Notes: generated by a model not told the origin, from the letters alone. 64,000 nt of DNA from Woeseia oceani (GCF_001677435.1 NZ_CP016268.1:3995892-4059891); one strand, 5' to 3'; positions 15,813-24,288 are shown, numbered from the stretch's first letter. Program-made: numbers and translations.

Positions 15813-17426
15813 ATGAGTACTGCAGTGACGGACGCAGCCGCGAGCCACGACGACCACGATCACCACGGACCAGCCAAAGGCATCAAGCGCTGGCTGTTCA
15901 CGACGAACCACAAAGACATCGGCAACATGTACCTGATCTTCAGTCTGATCATGTTCTTTGTCGGTGGCTCGATGGCCCTGGTCATTCGCTCAGAGCTGTT
16001 TAGCCCGGGCTTGCAATTCGTGCATCCCGAGTTTTTCAACCAGATGACCACGATGCACGCGCTGATCATGATTTTCGGCGCCGTTATGCCGGCCTTTGTG
16101 GGTCTCGCCAACTGGATGGTCCCGTTGATGATCGGCGCGCCTGACATGGCGCTGCCACGCATGAACAACTGGTCGTTCTGGATTCTGCCTGCCGCCTTCA
16201 CAATGCTGTTGTCGACACTGTTCATGCCAGGTGGCGCACCGGCCGGTGGCTGGACGATGTACCCGCCGCTGGTTCTGCAGACGGGCGATGCGTTTCCGTT
16301 CCTGATTTTCTCCGTCCACCTGATGGGCTTCAGCTCGATCATGGGCGCGATCAACGTCATCGTAACGATCATCAACATGCGTACCCCGGAAATGACCTTG
16401 TTGAAGATGCCGATGTTCGTCTGGACCTGGTTAATTACCGCCTACCTGCTGATCGCCGTTATGCCGGTACTCGCTGGCGCCGTCACCATGCTGTTGACGG
16501 ACCAGTTCTTCGGTACCAGCTTCTTCCTCGCCGCCGGCGGCGGTGACCCGGTCATGTTCCAGCACATCTTCTGGTTCTTCGGCCACCCAGAGGTGTACAT
16601 CATGATCCTGCCGGCGTTCGGTGTGGTATCGGAGATCATCCCGACCTTCTCGCGCAAGCCGCTGTTCGGCCATGACTCAATGGTGTACGCGACTGCCAGC
16701 ATCGGTTTCCTGTCGTTTATCGTCTGGGCGCATCACATGTTCACGGTCGGCATGCCGCTGACCGGCCAGTTGTTCTTCATGTTCGCGACAATGCTTATTT
16801 CCGTTCCGACCGGCGTGAAGGTGTTTAACTGGACCGCGACGATGTGGCGCGGCGCCATGACGTTTGAAACCCCGATGCTGTTCGCACTGTCATTCCTGTT
16901 CCTGTTTACGATCGGTGGTTTCTCCGGGCTGATGCTGGCTATCGTGCCGGCTGACATTCAGTACCACGACTCTTACTTTGTCGTAGCTCACTTCCACTAC
17001 GTACTGGTACCTGGTGCTGTCTTCGGCATCATGGCCGCGGCCTACTACTGGCTGCCGAAGTGGACCGGCACGATGTACAACGAAAAACTGGGGCAATGGC
17101 ATTTCTGGTTGTCGACGATTTTCGTCAACCTCACCTTCTTCCCCATGCACTTCCTTGGACTCGCAGGCATGCCACGACGCATCCCTGACTACGCTACCCA
17201 GTTCACCGATTTCAATGCGGTCGCAAGTATCGGCGCGATTGGCTTCGGCGTATCGCAGTTGCTGTTCGCTTACATCGTCATCCAGTGCGCACGCGGCAAC
17301 GGCAAGACGGCTACAGCACAAGTCTGGGACAACCCGAAGGGTCTGGAATGGACCGTACCGTCGCCAGCCCCTTATCACACCTTCGACGAGCCACCGAAGC
17401 TGTCGAAAGCTGGAGCATTTGAGTAA
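15813..17426 (+). CDS. coxA: Cytochrome c oxidase subunit I
   Basis: 537 residues, twelve predicted membrane helices, catalytic subunit of an aa3-type heme-copper oxidase that reduces O2 to water and pumps protons. The A1-type signature GHPEVY with its glutamate, the HH pair in VWAHHMFTVG (CuB ligands), GAPDMALPRMNNWSFW (D-channel region) and HDSYFVVAHFHYV (heme ligands) are all intact. The N-terminus is histidine-rich (HDDHDHHG). I chose ATG 15813, preceded by GGAG; a TTG lies directly before it. The stop codon shares one base with the start of the following 40-residue gene. Confidence 0.96.
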   Translation: MSTAVTDAAASHDDHDHHGPAKGIKRWLFTTNHKDIGNMYLIFSLIMFFVGGSMALVIRSELFSPGLQFVHPEFFNQMTTMHALIMIFGAVMPAFVGLANWMVPLMIGAPDMALPRMNNWSFWILPAAFTMLLSTLFMPGGAPAGGWTMYPPLVLQTGDAFPFLIFSVHLMGFSSIMGAINVIVTIINMRTPEMTLLKMPMFVWTWLITAYLLIAVMPVLAGAVTMLLTDQFFGTSFFLAAGGGDPVMFQHIFWFFGHPEVYIMILPAFGVVSEIIPTFSRKPLFGHDSMVYATASIGFLSFIVWAHHMFTVGMPLTGQLFFMFATMLISVPTGVKVFNWTATMWRGAMTFETPMLFALSFLFLFTIGGFSGLMLAIVPADIQYHDSYFVVAHFHYVLVPGAVFGIMAAAYYWLPKWTGTMYNEKLGQWHFWLSTIFVNLTFFPMHFLGLAGMPRRIPDYATQFTDFNAVASIGAIGFGVSQLLFAYIVIQCARGNGKTATAQVWDNPKGLEWTVPSPAPYHTFDEPPKLSKAGAFE

Positions 17427-17548
17427 TGGACCAGATTCGCAATAACGAACTGCAGCAGAAACGGCGCATACGCAACCACACCTTGCTGTTCGCCGGCATC
17501 GCACTGCTGGTCTACATTGGCTTTATAACGATTAGCGGACTGCGCTGA
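17426..17548 (+). CDS. Small single-span membrane protein, cytochrome oxidase small assembly protein type
   Basis: A 40-residue reading frame begins MDQIRNNELQQKRRIRN and continues into one hydrophobic helix (about residues 19-37, with LLFAGIALLVYIGF) before ISGLR. The basic stretch before the helix suggests the N-terminus is cytoplasmic. Its ATG overlaps the last base of the coxA stop and its end lies 7 bases before ctaG, so it is almost certainly translated within the operon. Small proteins of this size and place are annotated as oxidase small assembly proteins in other Proteobacteria; I have no direct functional evidence. Confidence 0.75.
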   Translation: MDQIRNNELQQKRRIRNHTLLFAGIALLVYIGFITISGLR

Positions 17549-17555
17549 GACAGAC

Positions 17556-18140
17556 ATGAGCAAACGGGGCACCTCAGCCAACAACGATAACCGGTCACTG
17601 GCAACACGTTTGCTGCTGATGGCCGTCGGTATGTTTGGCTTTGGGTTCCTGCTTGTGCCGCTTTACGATGTGTTTTGTGACCTCACCGGTTTCGGCGGCA
17701 GGACCAACGAAACAGCCGTGGTTATGGAAGAGAATCGCGACGCAAGCCGCGAAATACAGCTCGAATTTGTGACTACAGTCAATGAGTTCGCGCCGTTCGC
17801 TTTCGAACCGATGGTCGAGTCCATGACCGTGCAGGCTGGCGGTTTGTACGAAGCGGTATTTACCGCGCGCAATTTAACCGGGCGCAGCAAGATTGCCCAG
17901 GCTGTGCCGAGTGTCGCTCCATCGATTGCGGGCAGTTTTTTCAAGAAGCTCGATTGCTTCTGTTTTACCAACCAGGAATTTGCCGCCAATGAAGAGCGCG
18001 AGTTGCTGGTGCGTTTTATTGTTGATTCAGAGCTGCCCGACTATGTCGATACGCTCACCTTGTCTTATACGTTTTTCGATACAGCCCGTCTGACCGACAA
18101 CCGTCAGCAGGCTGCTACTTCCACTCATTCCAACCAGTAA
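17556..18140 (+). CDS. ctaG: Cytochrome c oxidase assembly protein CtaG (Cox11)
   Basis: 194 residues. One N-terminal membrane anchor (about 17-36, GMFGFGFLLVPLYDVFCD) carries a periplasmic domain that inserts copper into the CuB site of subunit I. The copper-binding cysteines C134 and C136 lie in the family motif DCFCFTNQ; C41 is the further conserved cysteine. Located between the small membrane gene and coxC, as in most proteobacterial aa3 operons. Confidence 0.94.
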   Translation: MSKRGTSANNDNRSLATRLLLMAVGMFGFGFLLVPLYDVFCDLTGFGGRTNETAVVMEENRDASREIQLEFVTTVNEFAPFAFEPMVESMTVQAGGLYEAVFTARNLTGRSKIAQAVPSVAPSIAGSFFKKLDCFCFTNQEFAANEERELLVRFIVDSELPDYVDTLTLSYTFFDTARLTDNRQQAATSTHSNQ

Positions 18141-18155
18141 GTCTCGGATACCCTC

Positions 18156-19025
18156 ATGTCATCACACGCTGAAGATCGTTATTACGTCCCCCACGGCAGT
18201 CAATGGCCCGTGATCGGTTCAATTGGCCTGTTCTTTTTGATGGTAGGCGTATCGACCTGGTTCAACGGTTCGGACGCGGGTTACTGGGTGATGCTGTTCG
18301 GTGCAGCAATCGTCATCTTCATGCTGACCGGCTGGTTCTCGAACGTAATCGCCGAAAGTCAGGGGGGCCTGTACAACACCCAGGTAGATAAATCCTTCCG
18401 TATGGGCATGTTCTGGTTCATTTTCTCGGAAGTTATGTTTTTTTCGGCATTCTTCGGTGCCTTGTTCTACGCACGGAACATGTCCGTGCCCTGGCTTGGT
18501 GGTGACAGCAACAACTTCTTTACCAACATGCTGCTCTGGTCGGGTTTCGAGAATACCTGGCCGACCAACGGGCCGGCAGACATGGGCGGTGAGTACGAAA
18601 AGATGGGCCCGTTCGGTCTGCCTTTACTGAACACCGCGATTCTGTTGACGTCCAGTGTCACGATCACGATCGCGCACCACGCGCTGCTGCACAATCAGCG
18701 CAAAATTCTGAATGTCTTTCTGGCAGCGACGTTCTTGCTGGGTTATTTCTTCGTGGTAATGCAGGCGGAAGAGTACATCCACGCCTACCAGGAGATGAAC
18801 CTGACGATGGCCTCGGGCATTTACGGCGCAACGTTCTACATGCTTACAGGCTTCCACGGCATGCACGTAACCATTGGCGCGATAATGCTGACAGTTATGT
18901 GGGTACGCACAATGAAGGGGCACTTCACGCCCAAGAGTCACTTCGGTTTCGAAGCCGTCGCGTGGTACTGGCACTTTGTGGACGTCGTCTGGCTGGGCCT
19001 GTACGTCTTTGTTTACTGGATGTAA
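18156..19025 (+). CDS. coxC: Cytochrome c oxidase subunit III
   Basis: 289 residues with seven predicted membrane helices. Motifs typical of subunit III are MFWFIFSEVMFFSAFFGAL, GFHGMHVTIGA and WYWHFVDVVWLGLYVFVY at the C-terminus. It stabilises subunit I and supports proton uptake. Last gene of the catalytic cluster, followed at once by a strong intrinsic terminator. The gene product is full length for the family. Confidence 0.95.
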   Translation: MSSHAEDRYYVPHGSQWPVIGSIGLFFLMVGVSTWFNGSDAGYWVMLFGAAIVIFMLTGWFSNVIAESQGGLYNTQVDKSFRMGMFWFIFSEVMFFSAFFGALFYARNMSVPWLGGDSNNFFTNMLLWSGFENTWPTNGPADMGGEYEKMGPFGLPLLNTAILLTSSVTITIAHHALLHNQRKILNVFLAATFLLGYFFVVMQAEEYIHAYQEMNLTMASGIYGATFYMLTGFHGMHVTIGAIMLTVMWVRTMKGHFTPKSHFGFEAVAWYWHFVDVVWLGLYVFVYWM

Positions 19026-19028
19026 GAA

Positions 19029-19057
19029 AAAGCGGCGCTAAAGGCGCCGCTTTTTTT
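19029..19057 (+). terminator. Rho-independent terminator of the cox operon
   Basis: A GC-rich stem AGCGGCGC/GCGCCGCT (19031-19051) with a five-base loop is followed by seven T residues, 6-10 bases after the coxC stop codon. The A-rich 5' side also allows activity from the opposite strand for the DUF2909 gene. Confidence 0.88.
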
Positions 19058-19110
19058 GCCGGATCCTGCAAGGCGCACGTTCCGGCCCTGCGGATTTGGC
19101 AGATTTAATT

Positions 19111-19311
19111 TCAGGAGCCTGGCAACGGCCCCAGCCAACCCAGAAAGTACGACGCCAGCAATGCCAGCAACAGCACGGCTGACAGAGCCACCCGAATTTG
19201 CAGTGACTTGAGCACGCGCGGCGAGCCCTGCCCATCTTTACTAAGATAGAACAGGCCAGAACCGAGGCTTGCCACGATCGCAATCAACATTGCGATAATA
19301 AAGAATTTCAT
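19111..19311 (-). CDS. Small twin-transmembrane protein (DUF2909-like)
   Basis: 66 residues beginning MKFFIIAMLIAI. It has two hydrophobic helices (about 2-22 and 38-58) separated by a polar loop with LFYLSKDGQGSPRVLKSLQIRV, the pattern of DUF2909 twin-membrane proteins often found beside cytochrome oxidase and SURF1 genes. Function unknown; a role in oxidase assembly or stability is inferred from context only. The start at 19311 has GGAG five to six bases upstream; an eleven-residue longer form is possible. Divergent from surf1. Confidence 0.7.
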   Translation of the reverse strand: MKFFIIAMLIAIVASLGSGLFYLSKDGQGSPRVLKSLQIRVALSAVLLLALLASYFLGWLGPLPGS

Positions 19312-19377
19312 TGAGGCTCCAGTGAGCAGTTGCCAGCACGGCATTATAACGTGATAGAGACGCGAAACATTCAGCAG

Positions 19378-20079
19378 ATGGCAATGAAGTGGCTACCGCC
19401 AGTGGCGGGAGTCCTGCTGATTGTCATGTTCATCTCGCTTGCCAATTGGCAGCTGGAACGAGCAGAAGAGAAAGAAGCGACGGCGGCATTGTTTGACGCG
19501 AGCGCGGCGCCGGTCGAACTTGCCAGCGTCGCTGAACCCGTTCGTTTTCAGAAAGTGGCCACGCGCGGACGTTATCTGCCTGAACGGCAGTTTCTGATCG
19601 ACAACATCGTCATCAACGGTCGGGTCGGCTATTACGTTATTACACCGTTCGCTATGGCTGGCGAGGCTGAGCTGGTACTGGTCAACCGCGGCTGGATTGC
19701 AAAATCCCGGGGCGACAGTGCGTTGCCGGAAATTGCAGTGAGCGACGAGGTTCGGAGTCTCACTGCCCGGGTTGGCCGCCTGCCGCGCGTGGCACTGCGC
19801 CCGGACCGCGCCGTGCGACCCGGCCAGGCATGGCCGAAAGTGGCGGTTTACCCGGAACTGTCAGACCTCGCAGCCGAGCTGGGCCAGCCGGTTTCGAAAA
19901 CGGTCTTATTGCTGTCGCCGGACGCCAGCGATGGTTACGCACGTAGCTGGCGCCCGGCGGAAAAGGGATCGATGATTCATTACGGCTATGCGTTTCAGTG
20001 GTCCGCACTGGCGCTCACCGTATTGGTGATACTGGTTTATCAACTCAGGAAAAAACTCAGGCATGAACGACGGACCTGA
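19378..20079 (+). CDS. SURF1-family cytochrome oxidase assembly protein
   Basis: About 233 residues. N-terminal helix PVAGVLLIVMFISLANWQLERA leads into the periplasmic domain with RGRYLPERQFLIDN, GYYVITPF and LVNRGWIA, and a C-terminal helix after HYGYAFQWSALALT. SURF1 proteins help insert heme a into oxidase subunit I. Start uncertain: ATG 19378 and 19384 fit the family; TTG 19330 would lengthen it by 16 residues. It overlaps the following gene by 17 bases, so the two are probably coupled. Confidence 0.88.
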   Translation: MAMKWLPPVAGVLLIVMFISLANWQLERAEEKEATAALFDASAAPVELASVAEPVRFQKVATRGRYLPERQFLIDNIVINGRVGYYVITPFAMAGEAELVLVNRGWIAKSRGDSALPEIAVSDEVRSLTARVGRLPRVALRPDRAVRPGQAWPKVAVYPELSDLAAELGQPVSKTVLLLSPDASDGYARSWRPAEKGSMIHYGYAFQWSALALTVLVILVYQLRKKLRHERRT

Positions 20080-20644
20080 CAAGAAACGTTCCGGGCGCCT
20101 GCAGCTGCTGCTGGTCGCGCTGATCTTCATTCTGCCACTGGCGGCTGCCAGCTGGATGTACTACAGCGGCAGTGCGCCACGACCGCAGGCGACCACCAAT
20201 CACGGTGTGCTGCTCACGCCTATTCAAAACGTGAATGAGTTGCTGGGTGAAACCGGGTTCACACGGGCCATCGCCGATCACTGGGCACTGGTCTACGTGT
20301 ACACGGCACCTTGCGCCGATGCCTGCAGGGACGCATTGTACAAGCTGCGCCAGAGCCGGCTGATGCTGGGTAACGACATGAACCGCGTTGTTCGCGTGAT
20401 GTTGCACGGCTCAGAGGCGCCGGATACCCTGTTGCTAACCGAGGAGCACGCAGGCTTGATTGCCTTACAGGAGTCGGCGGCAGACCGCTTGTTGGACCAG
20501 GCATACCCGGTTGCTGACGATCTCGGTGGCTATTACCTGATCGACCCGCTCGGCAATCTGGTGCTGTATTTTCCGACAGAGATCACGCCACGCAACCTGG
20601 TTGACGACATCGAACACCTGCTGAAACTGTCGAGCATCGGCTAG
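20063..20644 (+). CDS. Membrane-anchored SCO/thioredoxin-like protein of the oxidase cluster
   Basis: 193 residues: a basic N-terminus, one membrane helix (about 14-33) and a periplasmic domain. [16 protein letters not shown] holds a CX3C pair (C84, C88), as in the copper chaperone SCO1, and [15 protein letters not shown] resembles the end of a thioredoxin fold. I infer a thioredoxin-like protein that handles CuA copper or disulfides during oxidase assembly. Uncharacterised proteins of this kind normally sit between surf1 and ctaA in Gammaproteobacteria; here cyoE follows directly. A good ribosome-binding site is embedded in surf1. Confidence 0.7.
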   Translation: MNDGPDKKRSGRLQLLLVALIFILPLAAASWMYYSGSAPRPQATTNHGVLLTPIQNVNELLGETGFTRAIADHWALVYVYTAPCADACRDALYKLRQSRLMLGNDMNRVVRVMLHGSEAPDTLLLTEEHAGLIALQESAADRLLDQAYPVADDLGGYYLIDPLGNLVLYFPTEITPRNLVDDIEHLLKLSSIG

Positions 20645-20669
20645 TGAGCGGGCACGCGGAGGACCGGGG

Positions 20670-21569
20670 TTGAACACGAGCAGCCTGCACTACATGACGC
20701 AATGGCGTGACTACTACGAGCTGACCAAGCCGCGGGTCGTAATGCTCATTGTGTTTACAGCCGTGGTCGGCATGTTTCTCGCTGTACCGGGCTTTCCCAA
20801 CCTGACCGCGCTTGTTTTCGGGACGATCGGCATCGGCCTCGCGGCCTCATCGGCGGCCGTCATCAATCACCTGCTCGATGCGCGCATTGACGAAAAGATG
20901 GCGCGGACTCGTTCGCGGCCGTTGCCACAGGGCAAACTGAACGAACGTCAGGCGTTGATTTTTGCTGTGACGTTGGGCGCCTTGTCGATGTTGATCCTCG
21001 CGGTACTCGTCAACGGCCTGACGGCTATGCTGACGTTCGCCTCGCTGATCGGTTACGCCATTGTTTATACCGTTTACCTGAAACGGGCCACACCACAAAA
21101 CATTGTTATCGGTGGCGCTGCCGGCGCGGCACCGCCGGTACTCGGCTGGGCCGCCGTGACGGGTGAAGTACACAGCGACGCACTGTTGCTGTTCCTGATC
21201 ATTTTTATCTGGACGCCACCGCATTTCTGGGCGCTCGCCATCGCCCGCAAAGACGATTACAAAAACGCCGGAATTCCGATGCTGCCGGTCACGCACGGCA
21301 ATGCATTCACCCGCAAGTACATTCTTCTTTACACCATATTACTGGTGCTGATTACGATCATGCCGTACCTGTCCGGCATGAGCGGCCTGATATACCTCGT
21401 CACGGCACTGTTACTCGGTTCGGCCTTCCTCTATTACGCGTGGCTGCTGCTGAAGAACGCGGGACTCGATCTGCCCATGCGGGTCTTTCGTTTCTCGATC
21501 AACTACCTGATGGTGCTGTTTGCCGCGCTGTTGGTTGATCACTATTTCATCATTCGCCTGCATATCTGA
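20670..21569 (+). CDS. cyoE: Protoheme IX farnesyltransferase (heme O synthase)
   Basis: 299 residues, about nine membrane helices. It transfers a farnesyl group to protoheme to make heme O, the precursor of heme A. UbiA-superfamily motifs are present: [21 protein letters not shown], and [13 protein letters not shown] near residue 195. The start is TTG at 20670 with GGAGG seven to nine bases before it. Also named ctaB. Heme A synthase (ctaA), which usually lies just before it, is absent here. Confidence 0.93.
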   Translation: MNTSSLHYMTQWRDYYELTKPRVVMLIVFTAVVGMFLAVPGFPNLTALVFGTIGIGLAASSAAVINHLLDARIDEKMARTRSRPLPQGKLNERQALIFAVTLGALSMLILAVLVNGLTAMLTFASLIGYAIVYTVYLKRATPQNIVIGGAAGAAPPVLGWAAVTGEVHSDALLLFLIIFIWTPPHFWALAIARKDDYKNAGIPMLPVTHGNAFTRKYILLYTILLVLITIMPYLSGMSGLIYLVTALLLGSAFLYYAWLLLKNAGLDLPMRVFRFSINYLMVLFAALLVDHYFIIRLHI

Positions 21570-21579
21570 ACTGTTCACC

Positions 21580-21602
21580 CGGTCACAGCCTCCAGGTGAC
21601 CG
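21580..21602 (+). repeat. Hairpin after cyoE
   Basis: CGGTCAC and GTGACCG form a 7-bp stem around a nine-base loop 11 bases after the cyoE stop. No T-tract follows; possible mRNA 3' end or Rho-dependent stop. The rest of 21603-21747 probably contains the sigma-factor promoter, which I cannot locate. Confidence 0.35.
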
Positions 21603-21747
21603 TACTGTAACTATTGGCCGTAGTCCGGTACCGCGCGGTCCCGGCCTGTTTGCGCTGCAACGGCTCGCATATAGGGTTGCGCACAGATCAGGCACTGCGC
21701 TATGCCGCCCGTTGCTTAACATTCGGTGTGCTTGCAGCAGTAATACG

Positions 21748-22287
21748 ATGAGTTCGGAAAAAATCAAACAACGTTTCGAGCAACGGCTGTGGCCGCATCT
21801 GCCGAGACTGTACCGACTGGCCTGCCGATTGACCGCCAGTAAAATCGACGCTGACGACTTATTTCAGGACGTGCTTGCGCGTCTGTTACCCCGCTTGCAA
21901 GAACTGGAAAGCGCGGAGCAAACATCAGTATGGCTCGCTCAGTTTATGTACGACCGATACATGGACGATCAGCAACGCCATTTCCGGCGGCGGTTACAGA
22001 ATGACGAGGAGCGGGGACTCGCCGGCTACAAAATAGACAGTTTCACCAGTACCGGGGACAACCTGCACGACGTGGTGTGGCGCGAACAGATGCAGACGCT
22101 CGATCGGGCGCTCGAAATGTTGCCCGAAGCACAACGGGTGACCTTGTTACTGCATGACTCGGAAGCCTATAAGCTCACGGAAATACAAAGTATCACCGGA
22201 GATTCGCTGGGCACGATCAAGACCAGACTGCATGCCGCACGAGCCCGGCTGCGGGAAATGCTGCCGGATGATGGCGCACTTTTGTAG
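21748..22287 (+). CDS. ECF-type RNA polymerase sigma factor
   Basis: 179 residues. Sigma region 2 is seen in LYRLACRLTASKIDADDLFQDVLARLL and region 4 in LPEAQRVTLLLHDSEAYKLTEIQSITGDSLGTIKTRLHAAR, the helix-turn-helix that contacts the -35 element. Size and lack of regions 1 and 3 mark an extracytoplasmic-function (group 4) sigma. The next gene codes for a membrane anti-sigma factor, so release probably follows an envelope signal. ATG 21748 was chosen because upstream sequence lacks family features. Confidence 0.85.
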   Translation: MSSEKIKQRFEQRLWPHLPRLYRLACRLTASKIDADDLFQDVLARLLPRLQELESAEQTSVWLAQFMYDRYMDDQQRHFRRRLQNDEERGLAGYKIDSFTSTGDNLHDVVWREQMQTLDRALEMLPEAQRVTLLLHDSEAYKLTEIQSITGDSLGTIKTRLHAARARLREMLPDDGALL

Positions 22288-22324
22288 AGCTGCAACTTAG
22301 CATTCAGGGAACCAAGGGTATGAC

Positions 22325-22966
22325 ATGGCATGCGTGACAGTTCGCGACCAGTTGGATGAGTACATCGATGACATGTTGCCGACCGCGGACCGCTCTGCGA
22401 TCGAAGCGCATGTTGCTGACTGCGCAGCTTGCCAACGCTTGACGACCCGCGAACGTGAGTTGCGCGAACTGTTGCTGGCGTTTGGTGAATCGTCTGTAGC
22501 CATTCCGGACGACCGGTTTTTCGCGACAGCAATAGACAGTGCGGTCAGTGAAGGTGGCCGGCAGCACCGCAATCGCTGGCTCGCGACCGCGGTTGCCGCG
22601 GGGTTGATTGCCTTGATCGCGGTATGGATTGTTAACGCTGTGCGGATCGACACAGCTTTACCTGCCGCGCTCACGCAGAATACTGTCGTCAGCCTTACGC
22701 GTGGCGAGCCCCAGGTGGTGAACCTGGTTTTCTCCAGCCCGTCCGAGCTGACCGAAGCCCGGCTGACGCTGCACCTGCCGGAGGGTATTGAACTGGCCGG
22801 TTTCGCCGGCCAGCGTCAGGTAAGCTGGTTGACCGGCGTCGCAAGCGGTCGCAATGTTTTACCGCTAAGTGTGGTCGCCACCGATGTGGTGGCCGGAGAG
22901 CTTGTTGCTCGGCTGGAGCACGGCAACAAGGCTCGCGAGTTCCGGGTACAGATCAGGGTTTTCTGA
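22325..22966 (+). CDS. Anti-sigma factor with zinc-binding ASD domain and one membrane helix
   Basis: 213 residues. The N-terminal zf-HC2/anti-sigma domain has C3, H29, C33 and C36 (VRDQLDEYIDDMLP then HVADCAACQ), the HX3CX2C zinc pattern of ZAS proteins. One membrane helix lies at about 85-104. The periplasmic part contains an Ig-like stretch (PQVVNLVFSSPSELTEARLTLHLPEGIEL). It is 37 bases after the sigma gene and presumably holds that sigma factor inactive. No protease partner is encoded nearby. Confidence 0.82.
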   Translation: MACVTVRDQLDEYIDDMLPTADRSAIEAHVADCAACQRLTTRERELRELLLAFGESSVAIPDDRFFATAIDSAVSEGGRQHRNRWLATAVAAGLIALIAVWIVNAVRIDTALPAALTQNTVVSLTRGEPQVVNLVFSSPSELTEARLTLHLPEGIELAGFAGQRQVSWLTGVASGRNVLPLSVVATDVVAGELVARLEHGNKAREFRVQIRVF

Positions 22967-22992
22967 AAACACAGTGGTACGAGGGTTGGACA

Positions 22993-23373
22993 ATGCGTAA
23001 CTTGGAATTCTTGCTGACGGCTACGGTTATCGCGTTGGTCGCGCTGCCTGTATTTGCCCAAACAGAGGATGAGCTTGAGGTCACGATGGAAGTCGTGGAT
23101 TCACTCTCCGACCTCGACGGCGATCTCAGGCAAATGCGCGGACCGCGAGCCGCCGCGCGCCCGTCCGGGAATGCCGATGAAAGCCCGGAAGAACGTGACC
23201 AGCGGCTGAATGCCGAAGCAGAAGCCGAGCTGGCGAAAAAGTTTGCCGGGATCGAAGATGATTTCGAGCACGATGACCTCAACACCGACTTCGAAACCCC
23301 CATCAACGCGCAGGACGATTACGAAATCTCGGAAGAAGTCGATACTGACGAGCTCGAAGAAGCGCTGCCGTAG
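22993..23373 (+). CDS. Secreted acidic protein of unknown function
   Basis: 126 residues with a clear signal peptide (MRNLEFLLTATVIALVALPVFA, cleavage after AFA-like VFA). The mature part is very rich in Asp and Glu, with an alpha-helical EERDQRLNAEAEAELAKKF segment and an acidic tail. No catalytic motif, membrane span or cysteine seen. It lies 26 bases after the anti-sigma gene and is probably in the same operon, perhaps as a periplasmic effector or signal sensor; that is inference. GAGG precedes the start. Confidence 0.65.
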   Translation: MRNLEFLLTATVIALVALPVFAQTEDELEVTMEVVDSLSDLDGDLRQMRGPRAAARPSGNADESPEERDQRLNAEAEAELAKKFAGIEDDFEHDDLNTDFETPINAQDDYEISEEVDTDELEEALP

Positions 23374-23479
23374 AAGACGCTATCACCCTGCAGCGACCAG
23401 CCCGATGCGCGGCGGCGAATCTGGCTGCCGCCGGTCAGCGGCTACGGCACATGCAGACTGGCAGGCGAGCGAAACCTGC

Positions 23480-23989
23480 TCAGACGCTACCGGCGACTGC
23501 TGGTGGCAAAGGGTGGGGAACGCGCAACGCGGATACGTCAACGTAGGTGCGCGACTGTAGCTTGAACACGGCTGCCGCATCGTCAGGATGCAGCAATTCA
23601 TCCAGATTGGTACTGCCAAAAGCCGTTATTTCGGCAAAGTCCTCCAGACGCAATGCCAACGCTTTTGGTGTCGCAGGGACAGCCTGAGTCCAGGCGCCGC
23701 GCAGGCCCGCTGCCGGCACGTAGCAATGCAGCTTGCTGACAAGGTAATGCTGCAGCAACGCGTCCGTGTTGCAGCCGAGACGATCGCTCGCTTCGGCGAA
23801 TGAATACCAGGCCTGATCGGACAGCGGCGTGGTTGCTGTTTCAGCGCGGCCCAGCTCCCGCAGTTCGCTGTAGCGAAAGGCCTGTGTCGAAGTCATTTTC
23901 TCAACCCCCGATTCGGTTGCGACAGTCACTCGCTCACTGTCGCCGTTCAGGGCTCGAACATGCTTCAATATTTTTTCCAGTTTTGTCAC
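23480..23989 (-). CDS. Unrecognised protein with helix-turn-helix-like segment
   Basis: Up to 169 residues starting with GTG at 23989; a later ATG at 23896 would give 138 residues. I do not recognise a family. Residues 61-95 (WYSFAEASDRLGCNTDALLQ, then HYLVSKLHCYVP) resemble the winged-helix segment of MerR/excisionase-type DNA-binding proteins. No signal peptide or membrane span. Convergent with the acidic protein gene, with about 106 bases between stops. A short upstream frame ends in a GTGA overlap with its start. Confidence 0.5.
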   Translation of the reverse strand: MTKLEKILKHVRALNGDSERVTVATESGVEKMTSTQAFRYSELRELGRAETATTPLSDQAWYSFAEASDRLGCNTDALLQHYLVSKLHCYVPAAGLRGAWTQAVPATPKALALRLEDFAEITAFGSTNLDELLHPDDAAAVFKLQSRTYVDVSALRVPHPLPPAVAGSV

Positions 23990-24090
23990 TGTGCCAGTCC
24001 ATCGGTCAGAACGGGGGTATGGCCGGCAGTGTAGACAGCCGTAGCGGCCGCTTGTGTGACCGCCTTCGCAATCCGGTATTTATCGACCAT
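23986..24090 (-). CDS. Possible 34-residue leader peptide gene
   Basis: A frame starting MVDKYRIAKAV ends in TGA that overlaps the GTG start of the next gene (GTGA). The overlap suggests coupling, but there is no good ribosome-binding site and the composition is not decisive. A TTG at 24198 would extend it to 70 residues through a poly-lysine-like A-tract. Listed with low confidence. Confidence 0.25.
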   Translation of the reverse strand: MVDKYRIAKAVTQAAATAVYTAGHTPVLTDGLAQ

Positions 24091-24158
24091 GGATTGCGAC
24101 GACGGCTGATATTCGCCTGAGCCAGCTGCGGACGGTGGATGCTGACCACGGGAAGCCC

Positions 24159-24191
24159 GGCTTTGGCGGCAAAGCCGCGGCAGTTTTTTTT
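24159..24191 (+). terminator. Terminator-like hairpin with eight-T tract
   Basis: GGCTTTG-GCGG-CAAAGCC (24159-24176) or the alternative GCGGC/GCCGC stem ending at 24178 is followed after a short GC-rich spacer by eight T residues (24184-24191). No plus-strand gene ends nearby, the nearest being 800 bases upstream, so it may stop an unseen transcript or read-through ahead of the beta-barrel gene. The rest of 23990-24288 shows no other feature. Confidence 0.4.
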
Positions 24192-24288
24192 GCGCCAAGT
24201 CTAAGTTTTGCGACCGGATGCTCGCATCTGCCGAATTTCCGGGTAGTTTATGCCCAGATCGGTATACAGACCCACCCGGACACCCAGC

